Assembly (NCBI GenBank): GCA_002479765.1
Contig: DLOZ01000013.1
Span: 8,277-72,276, forward strand
Direction of reading: 5' to 3'
Origin: Sphingomonadales bacterium UBA7471
Lineage (GTDB): Bacteria > Pseudomonadota > Alphaproteobacteria > Sphingomonadales > Sphingomonadaceae
DNA: 64,000 bases
A program made the position numbers and the translations under genes. Under the pieces are notes generated by a model. The model searched no databases, was not told where the DNA came from, and worked only from the letters and a program-made list of their open reading frames with translations. Of the stretch, positions 48,241 through 58,698 are shown in pieces. Positions within the stretch are counted from its first letter, which is position 1. Each line of letters opens with the position of its first letter.

Positions 48241-48271
48241 GACACCAAGCGCGTAGCTCGTGCTTGGTGTC
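48241..48271 (+). terminator. hairpin after ndk
   Basis: GACACCAAGC (48241-48250) and GCTTGGTGTC (48262-48271) form a perfect 10-bp stem with an 11-nt loop, 23 nt past the ndk stop. No strong T-run follows, so it may act with other signals; purN converges on it. Confidence 0.6.
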
Positions 48272-48352
48272 AATGTCTGTAACTTGGCGCAGTTGCAATT
48301 TTTCTGAAAAGTCGAGATCGACTTCGAAAAAGCCTATGGGGCCTGCAACCGG

Positions 48353-49303
48353 TTAGGCCGAGCCGAGTATATCCAGAAATTTCGTCAGCTTTTTTGGCGC
48401 AACGGCGCGCCAGCTTTTGGTGATCCATTCGCCGATATGGTCCCAATCGGTATCGCCCAGGTCGAGCCTGATGCCCACCCAGCCATCGCCGAAATAAGCG
48501 GGGCGATAGTAACGCTCGGCGTCGCTATCGATCAGCATGGCCTGTTCTTCGACGCCGCTAATTTTGACCAAAAGCGCGATTTTTCCGTCGCCATGATGGT
48601 CGATGGAAACATATGCGAATTTCTTGCCCCCGACGATGCCAAAGCAGGGCATTCCATGCGACACCACTTCATCAGCCTCTGGCTGGGCCAGCGCGATTTC
48701 GCGCACTTTTGATGTCAGATAATCCGGGTCGGTCGCCCGCGAAACATAGTCGGCCAGCGTCCGCGGATATAATTGATGCTCGGCAATCTTGACGCGCTCC
48801 GCCAATGAATCGGCGGTGTCATTGGGCAATATGGCGACCTCCATCTGGCCAAGAAGGGGGCCTTCATCAAGGTCGGCCGTGACAAGGTGGACGCTGCAAC
48901 CAGCGATACTGTCGCCTGCGTCAATCGCGCGCTGATGGGTGTGTAGTCCCGTATATTTGGGCAATAGGGATGGGTGGATGTTTAGCATCCGGCCGTCCCA
49001 TTTTTCGACGAAGCTTTCGCTCAATATCCGCATATATCCCGCAAGCGCGACATAAGTCGCCCCCGCTTTGGTAATGTGATTATGCATTATTTCGTCATGG
49101 TCGGCCCGCTTAAGACCAACGTGTGATTGTGCGAATGTGGCGACACCTTCAGCTTGTGCCAGTTTCAAGCCTTCGGCATCGGGATTGTTGCTGGCGACCA
49201 GAACAACTTCATATGGGCTGTCGGGGCGTTTTGCGGCATATAACAACGCCGCCATATTGGTGCCGCCGCCGGAAATAAGGACCGCAACACGCGCCTTAGC
49301 CAT
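48353..49303 (-). CDS. purN: phosphoribosylglycinamide formyltransferase fused to a YjbR/MmcQ-like domain
   Basis: 316 residues, versus about 200 for ordinary PurN. Residues 1-195 are Pur[15 protein letters not shown], the catalytic [19 protein letters not shown] and DEGPLLGQ. From about 205 a second domain follows ([32 protein letters not shown]... then a [17 protein letters not shown] segment and [20 protein letters not shown]), the MmcQ/YjbR fold. Its role is unknown. The start at 49303 overlaps purM by 8 nt; the ORF runs to 49393 upstream inside purM. Confidence 0.93.
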   Translation of the reverse strand: MAKARVAVLISGGGTNMAALLYAAKRPDSPYEVVLVASNNPDAEGLKLAQAEGVATFAQSHVGLKRADHDEIMHNHITKAGATYVALAGYMRILSESFVEKWDGRMLNIHPSLLPKYTGLHTHQRAIDAGDSIAGCSVHLVTADLDEGPLLGQMEVAILPNDTADSLAERVKIAEHQLYPRTLADYVSRATDPDYLTSKVREIALAQPEADEVVSHGMPCFGIVGGKKFAYVSIDHHGDGKIALLVKISGVEEQAMLIDSDAERYYRPAYFGDGWVGIRLDLGDTDWDHIGEWITKSWRAVAPKKLTKFLDILGSA

Positions 49304-50402
49304 GATGCGTCGCAGTCCAATCGGCTTTGGCGCTCCAGGTTTCGATGCTGCCGGTAACCGTGCAGCCTTTTTCACCCGCTGCAATATGTCCAATGCGGAA
49401 CACGGTCTCTCCCGCGGCCAAAAGTGCAGCGGTTACGCCCGCGACTTCGGTTTCAGCGACAACCACCGCCATGCCGATGCCGCAGTTGAATGTGCGGGCC
49501 ATTTCCTCTGGCTCTATATGACCTTGGGCTTGCAAAAACGCCATCAAGCGCGGTTGTTGCCATGCGTCGGCATCGACATGTGCGTGCAAACCGTCCGGCA
49601 GGATACGCGGGATATTCTCAAGCAAGCCACCGCCGGTAATGTGCGCCATCGCATGGATTTTGCCCGTACGGACCATCGGCAGCAGCGATTTTACGTAGAT
49701 GCGGGTCGGCGCCATGAGTGCATCGATAAGAATGACATTCTGGTCGAAAATGGCCGGACGGTCGAGTTTCCAGCCCTTGTCTGCGGCAAGCCGCCGAACC
49801 AGCGAGAAACCGTTGGAATGCACGCCTGAAGATGCAAGGCCCAGAATGACGTCGCCCGCCGCAACCTTATCTGCCGTAAGCACCTGGTCGCGCTCCACGG
49901 CGCCAACGCAGAAACCGGCAAGGTCATAGTCGCCTTCGGAATACATGCCCGGCATTTCAGCGGTCTCGCCGCCAATCAGCGCGCATCCGGCTTGCTTGCA
50001 GCCTTCGGCAATGCTGGCGACAACAGATGTGGCCACTGCATTGTCCAGTTTGCCGGTGGCATAATAATCAAGGAAGAAAAGCGGCTCTGCGCCTTGTACG
50101 ATCAAGTCATTGGCGCACATGGCGACAAGGTCAATACCGACACCTTCATGGCGACCGGATTCGATGGCCAGTTTCAGCTTCGTGCCAACGCCGTCATTTG
50201 CGGCGACCAGAAGTGGGTCATTAAAGCCTGCGGCCTTAAGGTCGAAAAACCCGCCAAATCCACCAAGATCGGCATCTGCGCCAGCGCGTCGGGTCGATTT
50301 CGCCAGCGGCGCAATCGCGCGCACGAGCGCGTTACCGGTTTCAATGGAAACACCGGCCTTGGCATAGGTGTAAGATTCGGGCTTCTGTTCTTTTGCGTCC
50401 AT
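49296..50402 (-). CDS. purM: phosphoribosylformylglycinamidine cyclo-ligase
   Basis: AIR synthetase, 368 residues. [15 protein letters not shown] at the N-terminus, [28 protein letters not shown] and [12 protein letters not shown] are family motifs. It makes 5-aminoimidazole ribotide from FGAM with ATP. It overlaps purN by 8 nt. Divergent from the DUF2066-like gene with 61 nt between starts, so the two may share a regulatory region. Confidence 0.97.
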   Translation of the reverse strand: MDAKEQKPESYTYAKAGVSIETGNALVRAIAPLAKSTRRAGADADLGGFGGFFDLKAAGFNDPLLVAANDGVGTKLKLAIESGRHEGVGIDLVAMCANDLIVQGAEPLFFLDYYATGKLDNAVATSVVASIAEGCKQAGCALIGGETAEMPGMYSEGDYDLAGFCVGAVERDQVLTADKVAAGDVILGLASSGVHSNGFSLVRRLAADKGWKLDRPAIFDQNVILIDALMAPTRIYVKSLLPMVRTGKIHAMAHITGGGLLENIPRILPDGLHAHVDADAWQQPRLMAFLQAQGHIEPEEMARTFNCGIGMAVVVAETEVAGVTAALLAAGETVFRIGHIAAGEKGCTVTGSIETWSAKADWTATHHG

Positions 50403-50463
50403 TTGTCGCCGTTAGCGAGAACAGGGTTGGAATTCCACGTCTATGTCGCCTAAAGGTGCGTTA

Positions 50464-51522
50464 ATGACAAATTCTCGCGGAAAATGGTTTCAGATTGCAG
50501 CGATTGGCTTGCCTTTGGCGCTGATCGGTGGCGGAATCGTTGCCGCGCAAATCGAAGGGCCAAAGCGCGGCATTGCGCCAATCGCAAGTGCTGGTGATTT
50601 TGAAGTGACCGGCGTCTCTGTGAATGTCGTCGGCAACAACGCGTTTGATGCCCGGCAAAAGGGTTGGGAACAGGCGCAGCGGATTGCCTGGGCGGCATTG
50701 TGGCGCAAAACCCATGGAACGGTTGGCGCTGGCCTATCCGATTCGACGTTGGACGGCATCGTCGCCGCAATCGTGGTGGAGCAAGAGCAGATTGGCCCAC
50801 GCCGTTATGTGGCCAGGCTTGGCGTATTGTTTGACCGCGCCCGCGCTGGCCAATTGCTGGGCGTTAGTGGTGTGACGCGCCGTTCTGCGCCGTTGCTGTT
50901 GTTACCCGTCACCTATTCGGCTGGCGCGCCGACGGTATTTGAACAGCGCACATCATGGCAGCGCAGCTGGGCGAAATATCGCACCGCTGACAGCACAATA
51001 GATTATGTGCGTCCAAGCGGGGCAGGCGGCGAATCGTTGTTGCTGAACGCGGGTCAGAAAGACCGTCGCAGCCGCATTTGGTGGCGCACAATACTCGACC
51101 AGTTCGGTGCCGCTGACGTGATCATCCCTATCGCGCGTATCGAACGGCAATGGCCCGGTGGCCCGATTATTGGACGGTTTTCTGCGCGATATGGGCCGGA
51201 TAACAAATATCTCGGTTCGTTCACCCTGCGTGTTGCCAACAGTGCCGGCATTCCGGGCATGATGGATCAGGCGGTCATTAAGATGGACCAACTGTTCCAA
51301 TCCGCGCTCGCCTCTGGCCGATTGCGGGCAGATGCCTCGCTCGTCCTTGAACCCGAAGTGGTTGAGGAAGAGGAATTGGAAGGCGAAGTGGAAGACCTGT
51401 CGGTCGTCGATGGGGCAGAGCCTGCACGCCAGTCTTTGGATGATGTGGTAAAGTCGGTGTTGCAAGAAGCAGAACCTGCGCGCAATTCTGGTGCGCCCAC
51501 GCCGCCGTCGCCACGGCCATGA
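50464..51522 (+). CDS. DUF2066-like exported protein, upstream of hdaA
   Basis: 352 residues from the ATG at 50464 (an in-frame ATG at 50443 precedes it); AAGGTG lies upstream. A signal anchor (KWFQIAAIGLPLALIGGGIVAAQ) is followed by a region rich in WxxAxRxAW (WEQAQRIAWAALWRK), repeats of charged beta-strands, and an acidic tail (EVVEEEELEGEVEDLS). In gammaproteobacteria DUF2066 genes lie beside purM and hda, and here too the neighbours are purM and hdaA. Function unknown. Confidence 0.75.
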   Translation: MTNSRGKWFQIAAIGLPLALIGGGIVAAQIEGPKRGIAPIASAGDFEVTGVSVNVVGNNAFDARQKGWEQAQRIAWAALWRKTHGTVGAGLSDSTLDGIVAAIVVEQEQIGPRRYVARLGVLFDRARAGQLLGVSGVTRRSAPLLLLPVTYSAGAPTVFEQRTSWQRSWAKYRTADSTIDYVRPSGAGGESLLLNAGQKDRRSRIWWRTILDQFGAADVIIPIARIERQWPGGPIIGRFSARYGPDNKYLGSFTLRVANSAGIPGMMDQAVIKMDQLFQSALASGRLRADASLVLEPEVVEEEELEGEVEDLSVVDGAEPARQSLDDVVKSVLQEAEPARNSGAPTPPSPRP

Positions 51523-51540
51523 GCACCAGCATCTGACATT

Positions 51541-52125
51541 ATGCGCCAGATTGCTTTGCCATTGGACGAACTGCGCAGCGGCGCATCGTCCAGCCTGATC
51601 ATTACGCAATCCAATGCGACCGCTTTTGCGGGGCTTTCGAGCGCATCTGGCTGGGCCAAACGCTGTGCCATTCTAACGGGGCCTGCACGCTCGGGAAAAT
51701 CGCTGATGGCGCGCTATTTTTCGGGGCAGAACGGCATGGTCATTGACGATGCAGAGGCCAGTCCGGCGGAAACCTTGTTTAACGCATGGAACCGGTCGCA
51801 GGAAAGCGGCGTCCCATTGTTACTTATTTCGCGTTGGCAGCCTGCGGAATGGAACATCACGCTGCCCGACCTGCAATCGCGTCTGGGATCGGCATTGCTG
51901 CTCGACATTGGGCCGCCCGACGATGAAATGATTGAGCAATTGATTCAAAAACAGCTCGCTGATCGCGGGGCTGCAATCAGCATTGATGCTTTAAGCTACG
52001 TAAAGCGCCGGATTGAGCGTAGTTACGGTGCAATCGAAAAATTTGCACGGTCCGCAAATGCGCTGGCGCTGGCGGAAAATGCCCCGGTCAATCTCAGCTT
52101 GGTAAAGAAGGTTCTCGAAGGCTAA
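51541..52125 (+). CDS. hdaA: DnaA-related regulatory ATPase, HdaA type
   Basis: 194 residues, AAA+ fold. MRQIALPLDE at the N-terminus includes a clamp-binding QxxLPL-type motif, and the P-loop is GPARSGKSLMARYF. The usual Walker B is weakly kept, and Asn/Arg finger sites are reduced, as in other alphaproteobacterial Hda proteins. With the sliding clamp it drives DnaA-ATP hydrolysis to prevent re-initiation. It starts 18 nt after the DUF2066 gene. Confidence 0.85.
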   Translation: MRQIALPLDELRSGASSSLIITQSNATAFAGLSSASGWAKRCAILTGPARSGKSLMARYFSGQNGMVIDDAEASPAETLFNAWNRSQESGVPLLLISRWQPAEWNITLPDLQSRLGSALLLDIGPPDDEMIEQLIQKQLADRGAAISIDALSYVKRRIERSYGAIEKFARSANALALAENAPVNLSLVKKVLEG

Positions 52126-52155
52126 CGCCAACCGAAGGCGTTGTAGATTGTCCTA

Positions 52156-53340
52156 TTAGCTAACCATCTCTTCTTCTTGGGTGTGGGTCATTTTCAGTTT
52201 CCCGTTCACCACTGCGAACGCCAGCCTGCCTTCAACCAGATCAAGCGCATCGCGGCCGAACTGTTCAAACCGCCATCCCGTCAGGACTTCTAGGTCATCG
52301 CGCTCACCCGCCGCCAAACGTTCCAGCTCTTCGGTTCGGACGAGCAGGCGCGGTGCGACATTGATTTCGCGCGAACGGATTTTGAGCAACAGCTTCAATA
52401 GGTCTGCGACCAGTGATCCGTCTTTACCGCCGCCGGGCGATGATCTGCCGCGGTCAGGCATATCATCGCGTGCCATGGGCTGGCTTGCCTCGATAACGGC
52501 GATCAACCGCGCACCAATGTCATTGTCGCGCCAAGCAGGGGATAGTCCGCGCACCTTGGGCAAATCCGCCTGCGTCTTGGGCGGATGCGCGGCAATATCG
52601 GCCAGCGTTTCGTCTTTCATGATGCGCCCGCGCGGGATATTCTTACGCTGCGCTTCCTTTTCGCGCCATGCCGCCATGGCTTGAAGCCGGCCCAAAATCT
52701 CCGGCTTGCGCGATTGCACCTTTATCCGGGACCAGGCGTTTTCGGGATCATTGCGATAGTTGGCCGCGTCCGAAATACGCTCCATTTCATCATTCAGCCA
52801 AGCGCCACGGCCCGTGACCTTCAGCTTTTCCAGCATCATCGGAAATATCGCTGATAAATGCGTGACGTCGGCAATCGCATAGTCGATTTGCCGTTTGTCC
52901 AGCGGACGACGCGACCAATCTGTAAATCGCGCGCCTTTGTCGAGTTGAATGCCCATCCACAGATCGACCAAATTCGAATAGCCGATTTGTTCACCTTGAC
53001 CGAGTGCCATGGCGGCGATTTGGGTGTCGAACATGGGGTAGGGCGTTTTGCCCGTCAGGTTGAAGAATATTTCAATGTCCTGCCCACCGGCATGAAAGAC
53101 TTTCAGGACGTCGTCATTTGCGCAGAGCAGATCGAGCATTGGCGTGAGGTCCAGCCCCTCGGCCTTTGGATCAATCGCCGCTGCCTCATGCGTGTCCGCC
53201 AATTGCACGAGGCAGAGGTCCGGATAATAGGTGTTTTCCCGCATAAATTCGGTATCAACCGCAACAAATGGGGATTTTGCAAGGCGTGCGCACAATTCGG
53301 CGAGACGTTTGCTGTCGGAGATGAGTGGATGAATCTGCAT
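52156..53340 (-). CDS. rnd: ribonuclease D
   Basis: 394 residues. Start MQIHPLISDSKRLAEL at 53340. DEDD exonuclease residues: VAVDTEFMRENTY, the FHAGGQDIEIF and DYAIADVTHL motifs. An HRDC domain (RNIPRGRIMKDETLADIAAHPP) is near residue 215, and a second C-terminal helical region follows. It trims tRNA and other small RNA 3' ends. Divergent from aspS; convergent with hdaA. Confidence 0.94.
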   Translation of the reverse strand: MQIHPLISDSKRLAELCARLAKSPFVAVDTEFMRENTYYPDLCLVQLADTHEAAAIDPKAEGLDLTPMLDLLCANDDVLKVFHAGGQDIEIFFNLTGKTPYPMFDTQIAAMALGQGEQIGYSNLVDLWMGIQLDKGARFTDWSRRPLDKRQIDYAIADVTHLSAIFPMMLEKLKVTGRGAWLNDEMERISDAANYRNDPENAWSRIKVQSRKPEILGRLQAMAAWREKEAQRKNIPRGRIMKDETLADIAAHPPKTQADLPKVRGLSPAWRDNDIGARLIAVIEASQPMARDDMPDRGRSSPGGGKDGSLVADLLKLLLKIRSREINVAPRLLVRTEELERLAAGERDDLEVLTGWRFEQFGRDALDLVEGRLAFAVVNGKLKMTHTQEEEMVS

Positions 53341-53434
53341 TGCGCATCGCCGTAGCACCCATTCCCGACTTGACAAAGTGCCGCTGCACGGTTGTTAGGC
53401 GGCCTTTCCACAGATTTTTTGAATTGAGTGAACA

Positions 53435-55225
53435 ATGCACGCTTATCGCACGCACAAATGCGCCGAACTTCGCGATTCCCACGTGGGGGAAACCGTCCGC
53501 CTATCTGGTTGGGTCCATCGTAAGCGCGACCATGGCGGCGTTTTGTTCGTCGATTTGCGCGACCATTACGGCATGACGCAGATTGTCGCCGATAGCGACA
53601 GCCCCGCTTTGCCAATCCTCGAAGCATTGCGCCTTGAAAGCGTTGTCACCATCGATGGCGAAGTAAAGGCGCGCAGTGCCGCCACCGTGAACGCAAACCT
53701 GCCCACGGGTGAGATCGAAGTTTTCGCGCGCAATGTCGTTGTGCTCAGCAAGTCTGAAGAACTGCCTTTGCCCGTTGCCGGTGAGCAAGAATATCCAGAA
53801 GAAACCCGCCTGAAATACCGCTTCCTCGATTTGCGTCGTGAAACGCTGCACGCCAATATCGTCAAGCGCACGCAGATCATTCGCGAAACGCGCCGCCGCA
53901 TGGAAGATATCGGCTTCACCGAATATTCAACGCCCATCCTGACGGCATCCAGCCCCGAAGGCGCGCGCGATTTCCTCGTGCCAAGCCGCATTCACCCGGG
54001 CAAATTCTTCGCGCTGCCACAGGCGCCGCAGCAGTATAAGCAATTGCTGATGGTCGCGGGCTTTGACCGCTATTTCCAAATCGCACCATGCTTCCGCGAT
54101 GAAGACCCGCGTGCTGACCGTTTGCCGGGCGAATTTTATCAGCTCGATCTGGAAATGAGCTTCGTCACGCAGGAAGAAGTTTGGGACACGATGGAGCCGG
54201 TAATGGCTGGCGTGTTTGAAAAATTTGCCGATGGCAAAACCGTTACGCCAGCTGGTCAATTCCCACGTATTCCCCATGCAAAAGCGATGCTGGATTACGG
54301 CACGGACAAGCCCGATTTGCGCAACCCGCTGATCATTCATGACGTGACCAGCCATTTCACCAAATCGGGCTTCGGCCTGTTTGAACGCATCGTCGAAGGC
54401 GGCGGCGTTGTCCGCGCTATCCCCGCGCCAAAGACGGCGGAAAAGAGCCGCAAATTCTTTGACGACATGAACGAATGGGCGCGCAGCGAAGGCCATGCTG
54501 GCTTGGGTTACGTCACCCGCAAGGCTGGCGAATTTGGCGGCCCCATTGCCAAGAATCATGGCGACGAAGGGATGCAGGCGCTGTACGACGCCATTGGCCT
54601 TGGTCCCGACGATGGTTGCTTCTTTGCTGCGGGCAAGGAAGAGCAAGCCGCCAAGCTGGCGGGTGCCGCGCGCACGCGCACGGGTGAGCAGCTTGATCTC
54701 ATCGAAAAAGACGCATTCCGCTTTTGCTGGATCATCGACTTCCCGTTTTATGAATGGAGCGAGGAAGACAAGAAGATCGATTTTGCCCACAACCCGTTTT
54801 CGATGCCACAAGGCGGCCTTGAGGCTCTGCAGACGCAGGATCCGCTCACCATCAAAGCCTATCAATATGATATGGTCTGTAACGGTTATGAGCTCGCCTC
54901 TGGCTCCATCCGGAACCAGCATCCCGATCTGATGGTGAAGGCGTTTGAACTGACCGGACTGACACAAGCAGATGTTGAGGATCGTTTTGGCGGCATGTAC
55001 CGGGCATTCCAATATGGTGCCCCACCACATGGCGGTATGGCAGCTGGCGTCGACCGGATGGTTATGTTGCTGTGCGGCGTTCAGAACTTGCGTGAAATCA
55101 CCTTGTTCCCGATGAACCAGCGCGCGGAAGATTTGCTGATGGGTGCCCCGTCGCCTGCCGAGCATAGGCAATTGCGCGAGCTGAGCATTCGCGTCGTGGA
55201 ACAGCCGCCCAAAGCGCAATCGTAA
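53435..55225 (+). CDS. aspS: aspartate-tRNA ligase
   Basis: 596 residues, the bacterial length. An N-terminal OB anticodon domain, then class II motifs: motif 2 [21 protein letters not shown] and motif 3 [26 protein letters not shown] insertion lies between. Some bacterial enzymes also charge tRNA-Asn; I cannot tell from this window. It is followed by a hairpin at 55241-55273. Confidence 0.98.
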   Translation: MHAYRTHKCAELRDSHVGETVRLSGWVHRKRDHGGVLFVDLRDHYGMTQIVADSDSPALPILEALRLESVVTIDGEVKARSAATVNANLPTGEIEVFARNVVVLSKSEELPLPVAGEQEYPEETRLKYRFLDLRRETLHANIVKRTQIIRETRRRMEDIGFTEYSTPILTASSPEGARDFLVPSRIHPGKFFALPQAPQQYKQLLMVAGFDRYFQIAPCFRDEDPRADRLPGEFYQLDLEMSFVTQEEVWDTMEPVMAGVFEKFADGKTVTPAGQFPRIPHAKAMLDYGTDKPDLRNPLIIHDVTSHFTKSGFGLFERIVEGGGVVRAIPAPKTAEKSRKFFDDMNEWARSEGHAGLGYVTRKAGEFGGPIAKNHGDEGMQALYDAIGLGPDDGCFFAAGKEEQAAKLAGAARTRTGEQLDLIEKDAFRFCWIIDFPFYEWSEEDKKIDFAHNPFSMPQGGLEALQTQDPLTIKAYQYDMVCNGYELASGSIRNQHPDLMVKAFELTGLTQADVEDRFGGMYRAFQYGAPPHGGMAAGVDRMVMLLCGVQNLREITLFPMNQRAEDLLMGAPSPAEHRQLRELSIRVVEQPPKAQS

Positions 55226-55240
55226 AACATAGGCCTACGC

Positions 55241-55273
55241 CATAACGCTGTCCCTTTTGGGGACAGCGTTATG
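55241..55273 (+). terminator. 14-bp perfect hairpin after aspS
   Basis: CATAACGCTGTCCC (55241-55254) and its exact complement (55260-55273) flank a 5-nt TTTTG loop, 16 nt past the aspS stop. A moderately T-rich tail follows. Most likely an intrinsic terminator. Confidence 0.75.
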
Positions 55274-55315
55274 CTTTGTCTTGTCTAACGGCCGAATAGC
55301 TGCTGCAATCGCCCA

Positions 55316-56101
55316 ATGGCGATTGATCTTTCAAACTATGAGTCCGGTAAAAAATATGAAGGTACCTACGATGAGGACCTGAAAGCATTGCAAGACCGTC
55401 TTTCGCGGCTGCAGTCGCTGCACATATTGCACAATGCGCGCACGTTAATCGTGATTGAAGGGTGGGACGCGGCTGGCAAGGGCGGCGCGATCAAGCGCAT
55501 GACCGCGACGCTCGATCCGCGTTATTATCATGTCTATCCCGTTTCCGCGCCCACTGCGGAGGAAAAGGACAAGCATTTCCTCTGGCGCTTTTGGACCAAG
55601 CTGCCTGGCAGCCGGGAAATCAGCATATGGGACCGCAGCCATTATGGCCGGGTGCTGGTCGAGCGCGTCGAAAAATTCTGCAGCGAGGCGGAATGGCGGC
55701 GCGGCTATGACGAGATTAATGAGTTTGAGTCGCGACAGGGCGAAATCGGCACGAAGATCATCAAGCTGTTCTTCCACGTCACACAGGAAACGCAGGATAA
55801 AGTGTTGATGGAGCGGCTCGGAGATCCCGCCAAGCGCTGGAAAGTGACTGCAGAGGACTTTCGAAATCGCGAACGGCGTAGCGAGTATATGGATGCACTG
55901 GCGGACATGTTTAAGCGCACCCATACGCGCTGGGCCCCATGGACCGTTATCGACGGCAATAACCAGAAAGCGGCACGGATCGCTGCACTAAAGCATGTTG
56001 TGGAGTCGCTAGAGGCAAGCGTTCCGCAGGATTTCCCTGATGCTAAACCAGAGATTGCCGCGCTGGCCGAAAAGACATTCGGCTATTCTCCTATTGGATA
56101 G
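55316..56101 (+). CDS. ppk2: polyphosphate kinase 2 (PPK2) family protein
   Basis: 261 residues. The Walker A is GWDAAGKGGAIKR near residue 50 and Walker B is WDRSHYGRVLVERV near residue 106, with the lid arginines in KRWKVTAEDFRNRERR. PPK2 enzymes phosphorylate nucleotides from polyphosphate; the class and nucleotide preference are not decided here. Its 3' end overlaps greB on the other strand by 19 nt. Confidence 0.93.
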   Translation: MAIDLSNYESGKKYEGTYDEDLKALQDRLSRLQSLHILHNARTLIVIEGWDAAGKGGAIKRMTATLDPRYYHVYPVSAPTAEEKDKHFLWRFWTKLPGSREISIWDRSHYGRVLVERVEKFCSEAEWRRGYDEINEFESRQGEIGTKIIKLFFHVTQETQDKVLMERLGDPAKRWKVTAEDFRNRERRSEYMDALADMFKRTHTRWAPWTVIDGNNQKAARIAALKHVVESLEASVPQDFPDAKPEIAALAEKTFGYSPIG

Positions 56102-56568
56102 GCGATTGCGACGACTTCCCATTCTTTGGGTCCCGTTGGCAAGATTACCGTTTTGACATCGCCCACGCGCGCACCGCGCAGGGCGCGGGCTAGCGGCGCG
56201 TTCCATCCGATGCGGCCGTGGCTTGCATCGGCTTCGTCATCGCCGACCAACGTAATGACGCGCTCCACGTCGTCGATACCCGCCAACGTAACCGTCGCGC
56301 CGAAAAACACGCGGCCTCGGTCTTCCTGCTTCGACGGATCGAGGACCTTTGCAGCTTTCATTTTCTTGGAAAGCTGGCCGAGTTCACGGTCGATTGCGCG
56401 CAGCTTTTGCCGGCCGTAAATATAGTCGCTATTCTCGCTTCGGTCGCCATTGCCCGCCGCCCAATGGACGATTTCAACAACCGCTGGCCGTTCGACCGCG
56501 AACAATTGTTCATACCGCGCGCGCAAGGCTGCGAATCCGGCGGGGGTAATGGGGTTCGTGCGCTCCAT
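56083..56568 (-). CDS. greB: transcript cleavage factor, GreA/GreB family
   Basis: 161 residues. The coiled-coil N-terminus contains PITPAGFAALRARYEQLFAVERPAVVEIVHWAAGNGDRSENSDYIYGRQKLRAIDRELG. Its acidic tip (GDRSENSDY) is the functional element. The C-terminal globular domain begins with RVFFGATVTLAGIDDVERVITLVG. It fits GreB more than GreA by sequence pattern and length, but I did not search. Rescues backtracked RNA polymerase. Confidence 0.88.
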   Translation of the reverse strand: MERTNPITPAGFAALRARYEQLFAVERPAVVEIVHWAAGNGDRSENSDYIYGRQKLRAIDRELGQLSKKMKAAKVLDPSKQEDRGRVFFGATVTLAGIDDVERVITLVGDDEADASHGRIGWNAPLARALRGARVGDVKTVILPTGPKEWEVVAIAYPIGE

Positions 56569-56580
56569 AGCGCCTCTATG

Positions 56581-58611
56581 TCACCCTGGGCTTGATTTGC
56601 CCAGATATGTGCTGAGCGGCGTTGCCGATCGGACGCGCGCGCGCTCGGGATGGAGATGATCGTACATCACGGCATTTTCCAGCACGCGGTACACATAATC
56701 GCGCGTCTCGCTCAGCGGGATTTTTTCGATCCATTCCATCATGTCGATGCTGCCCGTTCGCGGGTCACCATAAGCCTTCAGCCATTTGTTCACATTGCCG
56801 GGGCCACCATTATACGCCGCGATGGCCAGAGGATAGCTTCCGTCAAAATAATCGAGCATCCGTTCGATATATGTCGCGCCAAGCGCGATGTTGTAATCTG
56901 TATCGACGGTCAGCGCTTCGGGGCGATATGCCATCGCGATTTTGCCCGATGTTTCGCGCGCGGTGCCTGGCATCAGTTGCATCAGGCCGCGTGCACCTGC
57001 GTGGCTTACGGCTGCCCGGTCAAACTGGCTTTCCTGCCGCATGATCGCATGGGCAAGCGTCCATGTCTGGTGATGCGCGGCGGGAATATTGACCGTTGGA
57101 TAGCTGTTCCCCAAAAGCTCAGATATGCCTGCCGATCGGGCGCTGCGACCCGCCATCACCGCCAGATCGGGACGGCCCAGTTTTTGGGAAAGGCCAATGG
57201 CTATAGCAAAATCATCCGGATCCTTGGCATTTCGGGCAATCGCTCTGAAGAAATTGCTTTGGTCCTTCCAACTTCCATATTTGGGGGCGAGGGCTGCGGC
57301 CAAATAGACGTCCGGTACGTCTCCTTGCGCCAAAACGGGAGCGGCGGGGGTGATGCGCGGTACCGGGGGCAGGGGGCGCCGCAACTGTTCAAGCGACAAC
57401 TGGCCAAAAAAGCTTTCAAAATAAGCGGCAGCTTGTTCATGATAGCGCGTGGCCAACGCTTGGTCGCCCGCCTTTGCCGCAGCTTTGCCAGCAAAGTGCA
57501 ACCCTTTTGATCGGGTTTGCGCCGATTTTGCAGCGGACGCATAACGTTCGAACATGCCAACAGCATCGCCAGGGCGGCCAAGCCTTTCCATCGCCGTCAT
57601 GCCAGCAAGCCATGTCAGGCTGGTATAGCGATCGCGTGTGGCGATATCTTGATCGACCATGACAAGTCCACGCGGCGTTGCGTCGTCAACACGTGACGCT
57701 ATGCGGTACGCAATTTCATATTGGCCGTCCTTCGCGGCGGCCTGCGCATGCGTCAGCAGCAATTGATACCAGTCCTTCAAAACCGGTACCGGCGCAGCAA
57801 GATTGGCGCGGTTCGCCAGCAATTCGCGCGCACCGATGCTGTTGCCGGAGGACCGCATAGAGTCTGCTCTGGCGGCGATTAGGCTCGCTTCACTGTTAGC
57901 GAGAGTTCCGGCGTCCTGAACCTTTTGATCCGCATCAGGGGCCTTCATGCGGGTGGCGTGCGCCGCAACAAAGGCGGAACGACGTTGCGGAGATGTATAG
58001 GCTATCCAGCGTTCTGCGCCACGGGTTGAGCCCGACCACAGCAAGCGGTCAACGCGGGCGTCATGGTCTGCGGGCGTAAAATATTTGCCGGCGATACGGA
58101 ATATACGTGCTTCGTCGTCATCGTTTAGGGCACCACCGCGCCATGCCGCGCGCGCTTGTGCTTCGGCGCGCGATTTATCGCCCGACGCGTCGAGTGCAAT
58201 TGCGAACCTTGCACGTCCCGCGTTGGTGAGGGGCGGCAAGCGATCAAAAAATGCGACAACCTGACTGGGCGATGATGACAGGGGATTGATTGCCTGTTCG
58301 GCGTTCTTGCGCATCTCATCACTATTTGGCCAATCGGGATAGCGCATCAAAAATGAGGCATATTCGCCAAAGCTTAAATTGCCTGACGCGCTCAGCATTT
58401 TCCAACGCTGCAGTGCGGCAGGGACCTGGCCCTCGCTTGGGTCATATTGCACGGTCGGGGCCTGAGGCATTTGCGCAGTGGGCGGAGCAGTAGAGGTATC
58501 TCCCGTACCGCGCTGCCACATTATACCATCATTTTGTTGGGCCAACACCGCCGTCGAAATCGGAATTATCAGTATAGATGCCGAAATGAGATGCTTTACC
58601 ATGCTGGACAT
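56581..58611 (-). CDS. slt: soluble lytic murein transglycosylase
   Basis: 676 residues. Start MSSMVKHLISASILIIP at 58611, with GGAG 8 nt upstream (GGAGCACATAATATG). A signal peptide is followed by a long helical U-domain (TPR-like repeats) and a C-terminal SLT domain: AIMRQESQFDRAAVSHAGARGLMQLMP with catalytic Glu, then NIALGATYIERML and AYNGGPGNV. It cleaves peptidoglycan to anhydromuropeptides in the periplasm. Confidence 0.94.
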   Translation of the reverse strand: MSSMVKHLISASILIIPISTAVLAQQNDGIMWQRGTGDTSTAPPTAQMPQAPTVQYDPSEGQVPAALQRWKMLSASGNLSFGEYASFLMRYPDWPNSDEMRKNAEQAINPLSSSPSQVVAFFDRLPPLTNAGRARFAIALDASGDKSRAEAQARAAWRGGALNDDDEARIFRIAGKYFTPADHDARVDRLLWSGSTRGAERWIAYTSPQRRSAFVAAHATRMKAPDADQKVQDAGTLANSEASLIAARADSMRSSGNSIGARELLANRANLAAPVPVLKDWYQLLLTHAQAAAKDGQYEIAYRIASRVDDATPRGLVMVDQDIATRDRYTSLTWLAGMTAMERLGRPGDAVGMFERYASAAKSAQTRSKGLHFAGKAAAKAGDQALATRYHEQAAAYFESFFGQLSLEQLRRPLPPVPRITPAAPVLAQGDVPDVYLAAALAPKYGSWKDQSNFFRAIARNAKDPDDFAIAIGLSQKLGRPDLAVMAGRSARSAGISELLGNSYPTVNIPAAHHQTWTLAHAIMRQESQFDRAAVSHAGARGLMQLMPGTARETSGKIAMAYRPEALTVDTDYNIALGATYIERMLDYFDGSYPLAIAAYNGGPGNVNKWLKAYGDPRTGSIDMMEWIEKIPLSETRDYVYRVLENAVMYDHLHPERARVRSATPLSTYLGKSSPG

Positions 58612-58698
58612 ATTATGTGCTCCATTCTTATCAGGTGCTGAACGAACGACTATATAGCCTTTAGCGGCTTATATGGCCCAGATTGAAAGTGTAATGCT

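Noticed and set aside
53927..55219. Open frame of 430 codons opposite aspS
   Set aside because: Shadow of aspS; the plus-strand motifs are complete and the antisense product has no recognisable domain.
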